From Actinokineospora iranica (lineage in GTDB: Bacteria > Actinomycetota > Actinomycetes > Mycobacteriales > Pseudonocardiaceae), in the NCBI RefSeq assembly GCF_900101685.1, contig NZ_FMZZ01000001.1, positions 496,001 through 560,000 on the forward strand: a stretch of DNA of 64,000 nt, written 5' to 3'. The notes under the pieces are model-generated. The model ran no database searches. It had not been told where the DNA came from and saw only the letters and a program-made list of their open reading frames with translations. Each line of letters opens with the position of its first letter. The first letter of the stretch is position 1. Both the position numbers and the translations under genes were made by a program. Below are positions 8,749-16,555 of the stretch, piece after piece.

Positions 8749-9926
8749 TGGCCACGTGGTCGGAGATCAGGCAGTGGCGGGCGGACATGGTCGCTCAGGT
8801 GGGCGACCACCTTTCCGCGCAGAACAAAGTTGTCGTCGGCTTGCAGGATGAGTTGGACGGAGCCAAGCCGACCGAGTGGACCGGGGATGCTGCGGACGCC
8901 GCAGAGAGCGATCTCCGTGTCCGTCGCCAAGCGCTTGAGGATCTCGCCGCCCGGTTGGGTGCTGCGGTGAAGGTCATTGATGACACCGAGCAGTCTGTGC
9001 GAGACCTGATTCGCAGCGTCGAGGCGACCGAGGAACACGCTGCCAGAAACGGCTATCGAATCGACAACGGAGAAGTCGTCGAAACCACGGACGCAGGCGA
9101 CTTCTTCACCTTCGTTTCTTTGCAGGCAGAGGTGCAGAACATTTTAGGCCAAGCAGCCACGATCGACACCGAGTTGAACTCCGTGCTCCAGCGCATTCTC
9201 TCCGGTGAGATCAACGACGCGGGAGCCACGACGCTGGCGGCAGCGGCGGACGCGGGCGAAGACCGCGTCGTCAATGAGCAGCGACATCGTGATCTGCTGG
9301 CCAAATACCAGGTCAAGACCGACGAAACGACCATGTGGCCAACCGGACTGGCCCGCTGGATCGCGGAACGGAGAGGCATCTCCCAGGAACGGCTCACCGT
9401 GTCCGAGGCGGCGATGCTCGACGACCTGCAGGCGCGCAAAGGACTCATGGGGCTCAAGGAGTTCGGCGACATCCGGCAGGACGCGCTGCATGTCGCGCAG
9501 GGCAAGTTCGAGGGCAAAGGCCTGACCGACGGGCACGCGGACGCCTTCCGGCACGCCTACTGGAATGCGCTGATGACGCAGCGCTACGGCGAGCAATGGG
9601 CGAGCGAGTTCGCCACCGCGCACGAACGGAACCCCTCCAGCCACCACGTCCCGGTGGGCATGGACCTGCACAACAACGAGGTCGGCCGCGAGATCGCGCG
9701 CGCCAACCCCGACGCCAGCCCCGAGGAGTTGGCGTCCCTGGTCGAGCAAGCGGTCAAGGACGGCAAAATGGTGGTCATCGACCAGAACGACACCCTGGTT
9801 CCCTCCAACGAAGTGAACCCGGGCGAGACCCGCGACACCAGTAACAACCGATGGCCCACGGACAACCCGGGGCGCGGCGACGACCGCGATCCCGGCAAAC
9901 CGTCAGCGAAACCGGACCAATACTGA
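8748..9926 (+). CDS. Putative polymorphic toxin: WXG-like N-terminus with DUF6973-type C-terminal domain
   Basis: 392 residues. The first 100 residues form a WXG-like helical bundle (WSEIRQWRADMVAQVGDHLS, then TEWTGDAADAAESDL), the module that routes proteins to ESX-type export. The middle is helical and charged. The C-terminal region about residues 260-330 carries TDGHADAFRHAYWNALMTQR, then EFATAHERNP and MDLHNNEVGREIA, a His/Asn/Asp pattern of the DUF6973 family found at the C-terminus of bacterial toxins; its activity is not known to me. It is preceded by a WXG100-like gene and followed by a lipoprotein, the usual partner-effector-immunity layout. No local ESX secretion machinery is seen. 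Confidence 0.65.
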   Translation: MATWSEIRQWRADMVAQVGDHLSAQNKVVVGLQDELDGAKPTEWTGDAADAAESDLRVRRQALEDLAARLGAAVKVIDDTEQSVRDLIRSVEATEEHAARNGYRIDNGEVVETTDAGDFFTFVSLQAEVQNILGQAATIDTELNSVLQRILSGEINDAGATTLAAAADAGEDRVVNEQRHRDLLAKYQVKTDETTMWPTGLARWIAERRGISQERLTVSEAAMLDDLQARKGLMGLKEFGDIRQDALHVAQGKFEGKGLTDGHADAFRHAYWNALMTQRYGEQWASEFATAHERNPSSHHVPVGMDLHNNEVGREIARANPDASPEELASLVEQAVKDGKMVVIDQNDTLVPSNEVNPGETRDTSNNRWPTDNPGRGDDRDPGKPSAKPDQY

Positions 9927-9927
9927 C

Positions 9928-10374
9928 ATGCGCTTGATATTGTCTCTGCTCGCACTGCTAGCACTGCTGGCGGGATGCGGCGCGAACACCTCGGGAGTGA
10001 CAGTGGAATTCGACGTGGAACTCGAAACCGCGATCGTCGAACTGGCCCGAACCGGCGGCTCCCGACCGCTCAAGGAACTGGCCCCCGGCGACTGGACCTC
10101 AGTGCACGTCCTCATCGGCCCCGCGACCGGCGATGCGATCGAAAAAAAGTTGGGTCGGCCCGTCGAGATCACAGGCGACGGCACCTACGACGGCGACTAC
10201 ATTCAGGACGGCGACCTCCTCGTTTTCCAACGCGACGGCGAGATCGTGCGCATGGTCAGCCTGGGTCAAGTCGGCGCGCTAGCTGAAGGTGAATACCGCG
10301 CAGACGTGACCCTGCGAGAGCAGGACGGCACCATCAAGATAGTCGACCCGGACGGCCGTCCCGCAGGCCGCTGA
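9928..10374 (+). CDS. Small lipoprotein, possible immunity protein
   Basis: 148 residues. A short basic start and MRLILSLLALLALLAGC give a textbook lipoprotein signal with lipobox LAGC. The mature part is beta-rich and acidic (VTVEFDVELETAIVELARTG, then GDYIQDGDLLVFQRDGEIVR). It starts two bases after the stop of the putative toxin and should be co-expressed. Position and outer-surface location fit a toxin-neutralising role, but the sequence itself matches no immunity family I recognise. Confidence 0.6.
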   Translation: MRLILSLLALLALLAGCGANTSGVTVEFDVELETAIVELARTGGSRPLKELAPGDWTSVHVLIGPATGDAIEKKLGRPVEITGDGTYDGDYIQDGDLLVFQRDGEIVRMVSLGQVGALAEGEYRADVTLREQDGTIKIVDPDGRPAGR

Positions 10375-10436
10375 CCGAGCATTCATCGGAACCGGGGGCG
10401 GCCCCAGAGCTTCAGTTCAGAGAACCGCAACAACGT

Positions 10437-10475
10437 GGATTCGACTGCTCCGGACTGACCAAAGCCGCAGAATAA
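10437..10475 (+). pseudogene. Second NlpC/P60 active-site scrap
   Basis: Reads GFDCSGLTKAAE then a stop. This is the same catalytic-Cys motif as in the broken NlpC/P60 gene at 7,874-8,340 (GLDCSGLTKAA), with different codons, so it is a diverged homologue rather than a recent copy. No flanking homology is left. Confidence 0.55.
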
Positions 10476-10477
10476 CA

Positions 10478-10815
10478 CTACCTCGGACCGCTCACACACA
10501 ATTCCATACAGGACCACGGATTTACCCAACGCCCGGTCGAATCCGCAACGGAAGACGTTCCGGCGTAGGAGGCGGCGAGGTTGCCGTGGTCAGTGACAAC
10601 CCGGTACTCGCGCAACCAGACCGCGAACCACGGCTCGGCCCGCGCGCCATGGTGGCGTCCAGCCGCAGTGGAACCGACCGGTACCTGTCGAGGCACCCGC
10701 CGACCATCGGGCACGCCGCGGTGGTGTAGGCCGAGCACTGCGGGTGCAGCGCCGGTTCGTTGGGGCACCGGCGGGGCAGATCCGACAACTGAGGTTCACC
10801 CCAGGCTGTGGGCAT
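10478..10815 (-). pseudogene. Fragment of an actinobacterial conserved Cys-containing protein, frameshifted
   Basis: Reverse-strand pieces in different frames. The first reads LPRRCPNEPALHPQC, CPMVGGCLDRYRSVPLRLD; after a shift it reads RAEPWFAVWLREYRVVTDHG; after another, RLPLRIRPGVG. This order matches a conserved actinobacterial protein often labelled cell envelope biogenesis protein OmpA, from memory. Two frame changes make it non-functional. It belongs to the same decayed stretch as the neighbouring scraps. Confidence 0.5.
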
Positions 10816-10856
10816 CGAGTTAGCAGGACCGAAAGTTCTGCTGGAAGGATGTGCTT

Positions 10857-11340
10857 ATGCCTCCTCGAAGCGCCGGTCGTACACGGCTGAATACAGGGTC
10901 GAGGCTGCGCATCGTGTGATCGATTCCGGTCGGACGATCAGTGAGGTCGCCCGCGAGTTGGGGATCGAAGCGGGATGTTGAGTGTCTGGGTCAAGGACGA
11001 GCGGCGCCGGATCGCCGCGGCCGAGGTCCACAGGGACGCGCCGCTGGAGGCGGCCGAGCGGGTCGAGTTGCAGCGGTTGCGCAGGCGGGTCGCCGAACTG
11101 GAGAAGGACAACGCGTTCCTGGTAAAAGCCTCGGCGTACTTTGCCGCGATGCAGAAGAACCGGCCCGATTCGCTCTGATGGCCGAGTACGTCATCCCCGA
11201 CGACATCGCCGGCGTGACCGGCATCGCCGTGCCCGAGGGCGAACGCGTCGCGGTCCGGCGCATGGCACGTCTGCTGGGCGTGTCGGCCTCGGGCTACTAC
11301 GCCCACGTGAAACGGTGCGCCGAAACGGAGTTGACCCCAC
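10857..11340 (+). pseudogene. IS3-family transposase remnant (orfA plus start of orfB)
   Basis: OrfA homology in two frames: KRRSYTAEYRVEAAHRVIDS, RTISEVARELGIEAG, then after a shift near 10,975 SVWVKDERRRIAAAEVHRDA, RLRRRVAELEKDNAFLVKAS ending at RPDSL. That is the helix-turn-helix plus leucine-zipper of IS3 OrfA. The OrfB start follows (MAEYVIPDDIAG, RMARLLGVSASGYYAH), but reading loses homology by about 11,340 and the DDE catalytic domain is absent. No terminal repeats could be placed. Dead insertion sequence. Confidence 0.8.
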
Positions 11341-11516
11341 GCCGGCAGCGCCGCGCAGACCTGGAGGGGCCCGCGGTCACCGCGTTCGTGCTGGACTGCG
11401 CGTTGGTGCTGGGGTCGGGCGCCAGCAACGCCCCGTTCCCGCGCAGGGTGGTGGCGGTCTCCTACTTCGTGCCGGAGTAGCGGCTTTTGACGAACTTCGA
11501 GCGCGGCTGCCGCGAC

Positions 11517-12521
11517 CTACTTTGGGCCCGGACCGCGGAATGTGGTCCGGTAGGCCGCCGGGGACACGCCCAACGCGGCGTGGAAGTGGCGGCGCAAGGA
11601 GCTCGCGGCACCGAAGCCGCACTCCGCCGCGATGCGGTCGATCGTGTGGCTGGTCTCCTCCAGCAGCGCGCGGGCCCGGTCCACCCGCTGCTGGAGCAGC
11701 CACTCCGCGGGCGAAAGCCCGACCTCGTCCCGAAAACGGCGGGTGAACGTCCGCACGCTCATCGCCGCCCGCTCTGCCAGGTCGCGCAATCGCAACGGCT
11801 GGTCCAAGCGCTGCACCGCCCACGCCCGCGTGGACCCCGTCGAGGACTCCCCCTCGTCCGGGATCGGCCGCTGGATGTACTGCGCCTGCCCGCCTGGCCG
11901 GTGCGGCGGGACCACTGTCCCGCGCGCCACGTCGTTCGCCACCGCCGCGCCGTGGTCGGTGCGGATCATGTGCAGGCACAGGTCGATCCCCGACGCCACA
12001 CCTGCCGCGGTCAAGATCCGGCCCTCGTCGGTGTACAGCACGTCCGGGTCCAAGCGCACGCCCGGGTACAGGGCCCGGAAAAGGGCGCTGGAGCGCCAGT
12101 GCGTCGTGGCGCGCAAACCGTCGAGCAGGCCCGCCGCCGCGAGGACGAACGAGCCCGTGCAGATCGAGGCGATGCGGGCGTCCGGGCGGATGCGGGACAG
12201 GGCCTCCGCCATCCGCGGGGCCAAGTCCTCGGTGGGTGCGTAGTCCTCGTCGGACGCGGGCAGCACGACCGTGTCAGCCAGGGCCAACGCCTCCGGGCCA
12301 TGGTGGACGTTCACCGTGATGTCGGTGTCGGTGCGCAGCTCGCCGGGCTCCAGCGCGCACGTCGCCACCTGGTACAGGCGCATGCCGTCGGCCGATCGGG
12401 CCTGGCCGAACAGGCGCAGAACGATCCCGAGCTCCATCGGCAGCAAACCGGGCCGGGCCAGGACGGCGACCCGGTGCGGAGCGGTCCCCGCGAACGCCGG
12501 TGTGGCCCGATCTGCGCGCAT
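11517..12521 (-). CDS. GlxA-family AraC-type transcriptional regulator
   Basis: 334 residues from ATG 12521. The N-terminal DJ-1/PfpI-like domain (about residues 15-190) includes PHRVAVLARPGLLPMELGI and the nucleophile-elbow-like RIASICTGSFVLAAAGLLDG. The C-terminal AraC domain (about 225-325) has two helix-turn-helix motifs: LRDLAERAAMSVRTFTRRFR and IDRIAAECGFGAASSLRRHF. It is divergent from an MFS transporter with about 75 bases between starts, so it probably controls that transporter. The ligand is unknown. Confidence 0.88.
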   Translation of the reverse strand: MRADRATPAFAGTAPHRVAVLARPGLLPMELGIVLRLFGQARSADGMRLYQVATCALEPGELRTDTDITVNVHHGPEALALADTVVLPASDEDYAPTEDLAPRMAEALSRIRPDARIASICTGSFVLAAAGLLDGLRATTHWRSSALFRALYPGVRLDPDVLYTDEGRILTAAGVASGIDLCLHMIRTDHGAAVANDVARGTVVPPHRPGGQAQYIQRPIPDEGESSTGSTRAWAVQRLDQPLRLRDLAERAAMSVRTFTRRFRDEVGLSPAEWLLQQRVDRARALLEETSHTIDRIAAECGFGAASSLRRHFHAALGVSPAAYRTTFRGPGPK

Positions 12522-12595
12522 GATGGCCTTCAGGCTACTCGGCTGTCCGCGCGGCGCCGACCAGGGTGGGACAGGACAAAGCAGAAGGAGGAGAG

Positions 12596-13930
12596 ATGAC
12601 CGCACAGCGCGTCCAAGCCGCGCCTGTCGCGGCCCGCGCGTGGTGGGTGGCCGCCGTCGCCGGGGTGACCATCGTCGCGGCTGGGGCGTTCACCACAGTG
12701 CCTGGGCTGCTCGTCGACCCGCTCAACCGGGACTTCGGCTGGTCCCGGTCGTCGATCTCGGTCGCCGTGGCGGTGAACATGGTGCTCTACGGGGTGACCG
12801 CCCCATTCGCCGCCGCCCTGATGGACCGGTTCGGCATCCGCCGTGTGGTGACCGCCGCGCTGGCGCTGATCGCGCTCGGGGCCGGGCTGACCACGGTGAT
12901 GACCGCCGCCTGGCAGCTGACCCTTTATTGGGGACTGCTCGTCGGGCTCGGCTGCGGGTCGCTGACCATGACCTTCGCCGTCACCGTCACCAACGCGTGG
13001 TTCGTCAAGCGGCGCGGGCTGGTCACCGGCGCGCTGACCGGCGCGAGCCACCTGGGTCAACTGGCTTTCCTCCCGGTGCTGGCCTGGGTGGTGGAGGACA
13101 AGGGCTGGCGGCTGGCCCCGATCGTGCTGTGCCTGGCCGCGGCGGTGGTGCTGGCCCTGGTGTGGCTGCTGCTGCGCGACCACCCGGCCGACCTGGGACG
13201 CAAGCCCTATGGGGCCGAGGAGTTCGAGCCCAAGCCGCCGCCCGCGCGGGGTTCTGCGGGCCGGGCGGTCACCGTGCTCGGCCGTTCCGCGCGCGGCGGC
13301 CGGTTCTGGCTCATCGCGGCCACGTTCGCCATCTGCGGGGCTTCGACCAACGGGATCATGTGGTCGCATTTCGCCCCCGCCGCGCACGACCACGGCATGC
13401 CGATGACCGTCGCCGCCGGGCTGCTGACCGCGATCGGCGTCTGCTCGGCCACCGGCACCGTCATCTCCGGCTGGCTCACCGACCGGGTCGACGCGCGGCT
13501 GCTGCTGTTCGGGTACTACGCGCTGCGCGCGATCGCGCTGTTCCTGCTGCCGTCGACCCTGGCTCCGACCGTCGCCCCCTCGATGGTCGTGTGGGTCGTG
13601 GTCTACGGGCTCATCGACGTCGCCACCGTGCCCCCGACCATCCACATCTGCCGCCAACTCTACGGCAACGACAGCCCGGTGGTGTTCGGCTGGGTCAACG
13701 CCGCCCACCAGCTCGGCGCGGGCGCGATGGCCCTGGTCGCGGGGATGCTCCGGGACAGCCTGGGGAGCTACGACGCGATGGGCTACTCGGCGGCGGCGCT
13801 GTGCGTCGGGGCGGCGGGAATCGCGCTCACCCTGACGACGTCGACCACGCCTCGCGAACAGCCCCCGACGGGTTCAAAGGCCGGACCGGTGCACGAAAAG
13901 AGCGGCGCCCGTTCAACCGACAGGGTGTGA
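12596..13930 (+). CDS. MFS transporter (OFA/monocarboxylate-type)
   Basis: 444-residue major facilitator with about 12 hydrophobic helices. The ATG at 12596 is preceded by GAAGGAGGAGAG. The loop between helices 2 and 3 has the MFS motif A region ALMDRFGIRRVV; TVTNAWFVKRRGLVTGALTG in the first half resembles oxalate:formate/monocarboxylate carriers. A charged central loop (RKPYGAEEFEPKPPPARG) divides the halves. Expression is likely governed by the divergent GlxA-type regulator. Substrate not predictable. Confidence 0.88.
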   Translation: MTAQRVQAAPVAARAWWVAAVAGVTIVAAGAFTTVPGLLVDPLNRDFGWSRSSISVAVAVNMVLYGVTAPFAAALMDRFGIRRVVTAALALIALGAGLTTVMTAAWQLTLYWGLLVGLGCGSLTMTFAVTVTNAWFVKRRGLVTGALTGASHLGQLAFLPVLAWVVEDKGWRLAPIVLCLAAAVVLALVWLLLRDHPADLGRKPYGAEEFEPKPPPARGSAGRAVTVLGRSARGGRFWLIAATFAICGASTNGIMWSHFAPAAHDHGMPMTVAAGLLTAIGVCSATGTVISGWLTDRVDARLLLFGYYALRAIALFLLPSTLAPTVAPSMVVWVVVYGLIDVATVPPTIHICRQLYGNDSPVVFGWVNAAHQLGAGAMALVAGMLRDSLGSYDAMGYSAAALCVGAAGIALTLTTSTTPREQPPTGSKAGPVHEKSGARSTDRV

Positions 13931-14027
13931 ACGTAGTCGCATGAGTCGCCGCCAACTGCCCTACTCGCAGCCAAAAGATCATGATCGCCATGTCACATGG
14001 GTCGCTCGTCCGGGCCCTACGCGCTGG

Positions 14028-14417
14028 TCATGGCAGTTCGTTGTAGGCGGACAGCCAGCCTGTCGAGCGGTGGTCGCCGCGACGGGTGAACCCAGTAGCG
14101 CCTTGTGGAGCGTGAGGTGGGCCAGCGGGGAATGGATAATCGCCGTCGAGGGCGTGTCGGGTCGCGATGTAGTAGGACCCGCGCCACAGGGCCAATGTGG
14201 TGGGGGCGGTCCTGGTGAGGCCGACGCTGTCCGCGGACTCGACGAAGCTCGTGTTGGTCGCGCGCTCGTCCAGCAGCAGCCGGTACTGGATGTCGTCCAG
14301 CTCGCTTTGTCGCGGAGGGGTGCGGCCCGGCGGCCGCTCGGGGGCGGTGATGTCGCTCGCGCGGGCAGTCCGGTAGAGGCGGGGCACGAGGTTGTCGCGG
14401 TGCGGTGGGGTCGCCAT
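14028..14417 (-). pseudogene. Unidentified coding remnant
   Basis: Open reverse frame of 129 codons with protein-like composition: RDNLVPRLYRTARASDIT, SELDDIQYRLLLDERATN, TTLALWRGSYYIATRHALDG. It has neither a convincing start nor a recognised domain. It lies immediately downstream of the AfsR-like remnant in the same direction and could be its continuation or a neighbouring gene. Confidence 0.35.
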
Positions 14418-14529
14418 TTCCTCGCAGATCCAAAGCAGGCGGCCCGCGCCACGGCGTGGACCGAGGTGGCGCCACCGGATCCGGCGGCCAGGCCGGCCGA
14501 GACGACCGCCGCCTGACCGTGGGTGCCAG

Positions 14530-15152
14530 CGACGACGTGAGCGCGCCCGCGAGCGAGTCGCTCAGCGCTATCAGCGCATGGATCTCATCGAAGGGCCGTC
14601 CCACATCGTGCAGCCTGTCGACGGCGACAGTCAGTCGCCCGACGGCTTCGGTGCGGCGGTGCGCCGCGGTCAGTGCGCGGCCCAGACTCAAATGGGATTG
14701 GCGCTGTTGACCGATTCCCGCTCCGCGAACCAGGCGAGGGCATCGGCTGCGAGGTGAATCGCTTCTTGTGCTGGGGCCACTAGGGACAGGTGCAGCCGGG
14801 CCATAGCGACGCGCCGAGGATCGTCGAGTCTGGCGCGCAGGTCCGGTGATTCGGCGATGCCCAGTGCACTGCGAAAGAGTCCGATCGCGGCGTTGGGCGC
14901 GCCGCGGTGGAAGGCGGCGAATCCTTGCAGGACCAACAGGATGGCCTTGTAGTCCGGTCGCATGGGCGTCGAGGCAGGCGGGTTGGTGGTCGCGGTCGAC
15001 AGCGAGGACGAGCACGTCCGCGGCGTGGCGGGCTCGCCGGGGCTGAAGCCGCGCGAGTCGACGGCGAGTTGTCCGTCGGGAAGACGGTGCAAGTTGCGAT
15101 GGGCCCAGGTCAGGGCGAGCCAGGTCTCGCCGATGCCGCCGACGAAACCCAT
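14530..15152 (-). pseudogene. AfsR/SARP-like NB-ARC-TPR regulator remnant
   Basis: The piece near 15,150 reads [20 protein letters not shown] followed by [13 protein letters not shown], which matches the P-loop region of AfsR-type ATPase regulators (normally GxGGIGKT...WAHxxxxxFPDGQLxVxLRGF); here the Walker A Lys is Glu. Most of the NB-ARC domain is missing. The frame resumes in TPR-like helices ([40 protein letters not shown]), then shifts again to [20 protein letters not shown]. It is deleted, frameshifted and dead. Confidence 0.65.
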
Positions 15153-15469
15153 CCGGTCACCGTAGCGCCTTGCACCGACCTGCTCCTTGGAGCGGCCAAG
15201 CACCAGCACAGCAAAAGGTGCCTTCGCGAAGCGAACATCCGAGGGTGAGAGCGACAGATCCGCTGGCCGAGGCGGTCGACAGTTGACACCTGCCCGTGCC
15301 ATCGGCGAGACCGGCCGCAGGGTGCTCTACCTGACGCAATGGCGAGCGGCTCAGCGCCGAGAACATCTGCGCCGACCGCGCCGTCGACGTGGCCCCGCCC
15401 GCCGAGTTCGGCCGCTACGCCGCCACCGGGTTCTGACTCCGCACCCGGCGGCGGCGCGATCAGCGGAGG

Positions 15470-16555
15470 TCAGGACTCGGCGATGTAGACCAGGGAGATG
15501 GCCATCGCGCCTTTGTCGGCGTACTTGATGTGGTAGCTGCTGTCCAGGCGGATCTTCTCACCCTTTTTGATGGTGCCTAGGTCCTGGCCGACGCAGGGGG
15601 TGATGGCGTCGAGGTGGCCCATGGAGCTGGGCTTGGTGCCGTACTGGGCGGTCATGCCGCACCAGACCTGGCTGGTGGTGCCGTTGGAGACGGTGATCTT
15701 GTCGCCGCCGTCGTGCAGGTGCCCGCCGACGGCCTTGACGGTGCCGCTGATGGTCGAGGTCCACTCGGTGGTGTGGTGGGACTCGCCCGCGGGCACCTCG
15801 AACTCCGAGTCGCCGCAGAGGTCCTGGTCCATCCACACCGGAGTGACCGGCTTGATGTGGGACCCCAGCAAGGGAACATAGGTGACGGTGACCGTGTGGT
15901 AGACGGTCTTCGGCTGATCGGTCATGTTCATCAGCTCGATCTCGGCCATGTTGAGCGTGAGCGGCGGGTTGAAGACGCCGTAGCCCTTCGCCATGGCGCC
16001 GCTGGAGCGCTCGTTGCCGGAGGCGAAGTAGCGCTTGCCGAACAGCTTGCCGATCGGGGTGCCCGCGCAGGTCGTGTCCCGACCGCCCCACTGGCCGAAC
16101 ACCGAGTGGTGCAGCATCACGCCGGTGTCCATGTCCGCCCGCTTGCCGTCCGGGTACACCAGGTCGGGCGCGAAGCTGGTGAGGTAGCACCCGAGGGGAC
16201 ACAGGCTCACCAGATCGGCGGTGAACGCGATCGTCATGGCCCCGTGCATGGGTTCCATGCCCCCGTGCATCGGGGTGACCATGCCGCCGTGGTCGTGGCC
16301 GCCTCCGTCGTCGTGGCCGTCGTCGGGGTCGTGCGGCTTGACCTTGATCGGGCCGATCCGGACGGTGGCCTGGATCTGGCCGTCAGGCAGGGTCTTCCGG
16401 TCCACCACGGAGGTGTTGACGAGCTGGGCGGACTTGTAGTCCTCCGGTGTGGCGGACGCCTGCGCCTCGGGCGGGTCGCTGGCCACCCCCGACGCCACCA
16501 GGCCCGCGGCTGTCAGCACAGCGGCCGCTGTGCAGGCGAGCATTCGTGCGCGCAT
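15470..16555 (-). CDS. Secreted His/Met-rich protein, possible copper-monooxygenase-fold (SURNod19-like)
   Basis: 361 residues with a Sec signal (MRARMLACTAAAVLTAAGLV, cleavage near ASDPPEAQA). Residues about 75-105 are His/Met/Gly-rich (GHDDGGGHDHGG, MHGGMEPMHG), as in copper-handling proteins. The body has paired-His motifs GVMLHHSVFGQWGG and GGHLHDGG and several Cys in disulfide-like spacing, reminiscent of the peptidylglycine-monooxygenase/SURNod19 fold. The activity is inferred only. The ribosome site AAAGGAAAG precedes the ATG. It sits downstream of a PepSY membrane protein, which overlaps its start, so the two are co-transcribed. Confidence 0.65.
   Translation of the reverse strand: MRARMLACTAAAVLTAAGLVASGVASDPPEAQASATPEDYKSAQLVNTSVVDRKTLPDGQIQATVRIGPIKVKPHDPDDGHDDGGGHDHGGMVTPMHGGMEPMHGAMTIAFTADLVSLCPLGCYLTSFAPDLVYPDGKRADMDTGVMLHHSVFGQWGGRDTTCAGTPIGKLFGKRYFASGNERSSGAMAKGYGVFNPPLTLNMAEIELMNMTDQPKTVYHTVTVTYVPLLGSHIKPVTPVWMDQDLCGDSEFEVPAGESHHTTEWTSTISGTVKAVGGHLHDGGDKITVSNGTTSQVWCGMTAQYGTKPSSMGHLDAITPCVGQDLGTIKKGEKIRLDSSYHIKYADKGAMAISLVYIAES

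Larger units (their letters stand above)
13931..15469. other. Gene-poor decayed stretch
   Basis: About 1.5 kb without an intact gene. On the reverse strand it holds two sets of remnants described separately (14,028-14,417 and 14,530-15,152). At the right, on the plus strand, a scrap before 15,437 reads LSAENICADRAVDVAP and EFGRYAATGF before a stop; its origin is unknown. Nothing else is supportable. Confidence 0.6.

Noticed and set aside
10390-10398. ACCGGGGGC repeated from the tRNA-Leu 3' end as a possible old attR
   Set aside because: Only nine GC-rich bases match; expected by chance in this genome, and the T-arm sequence is not repeated.
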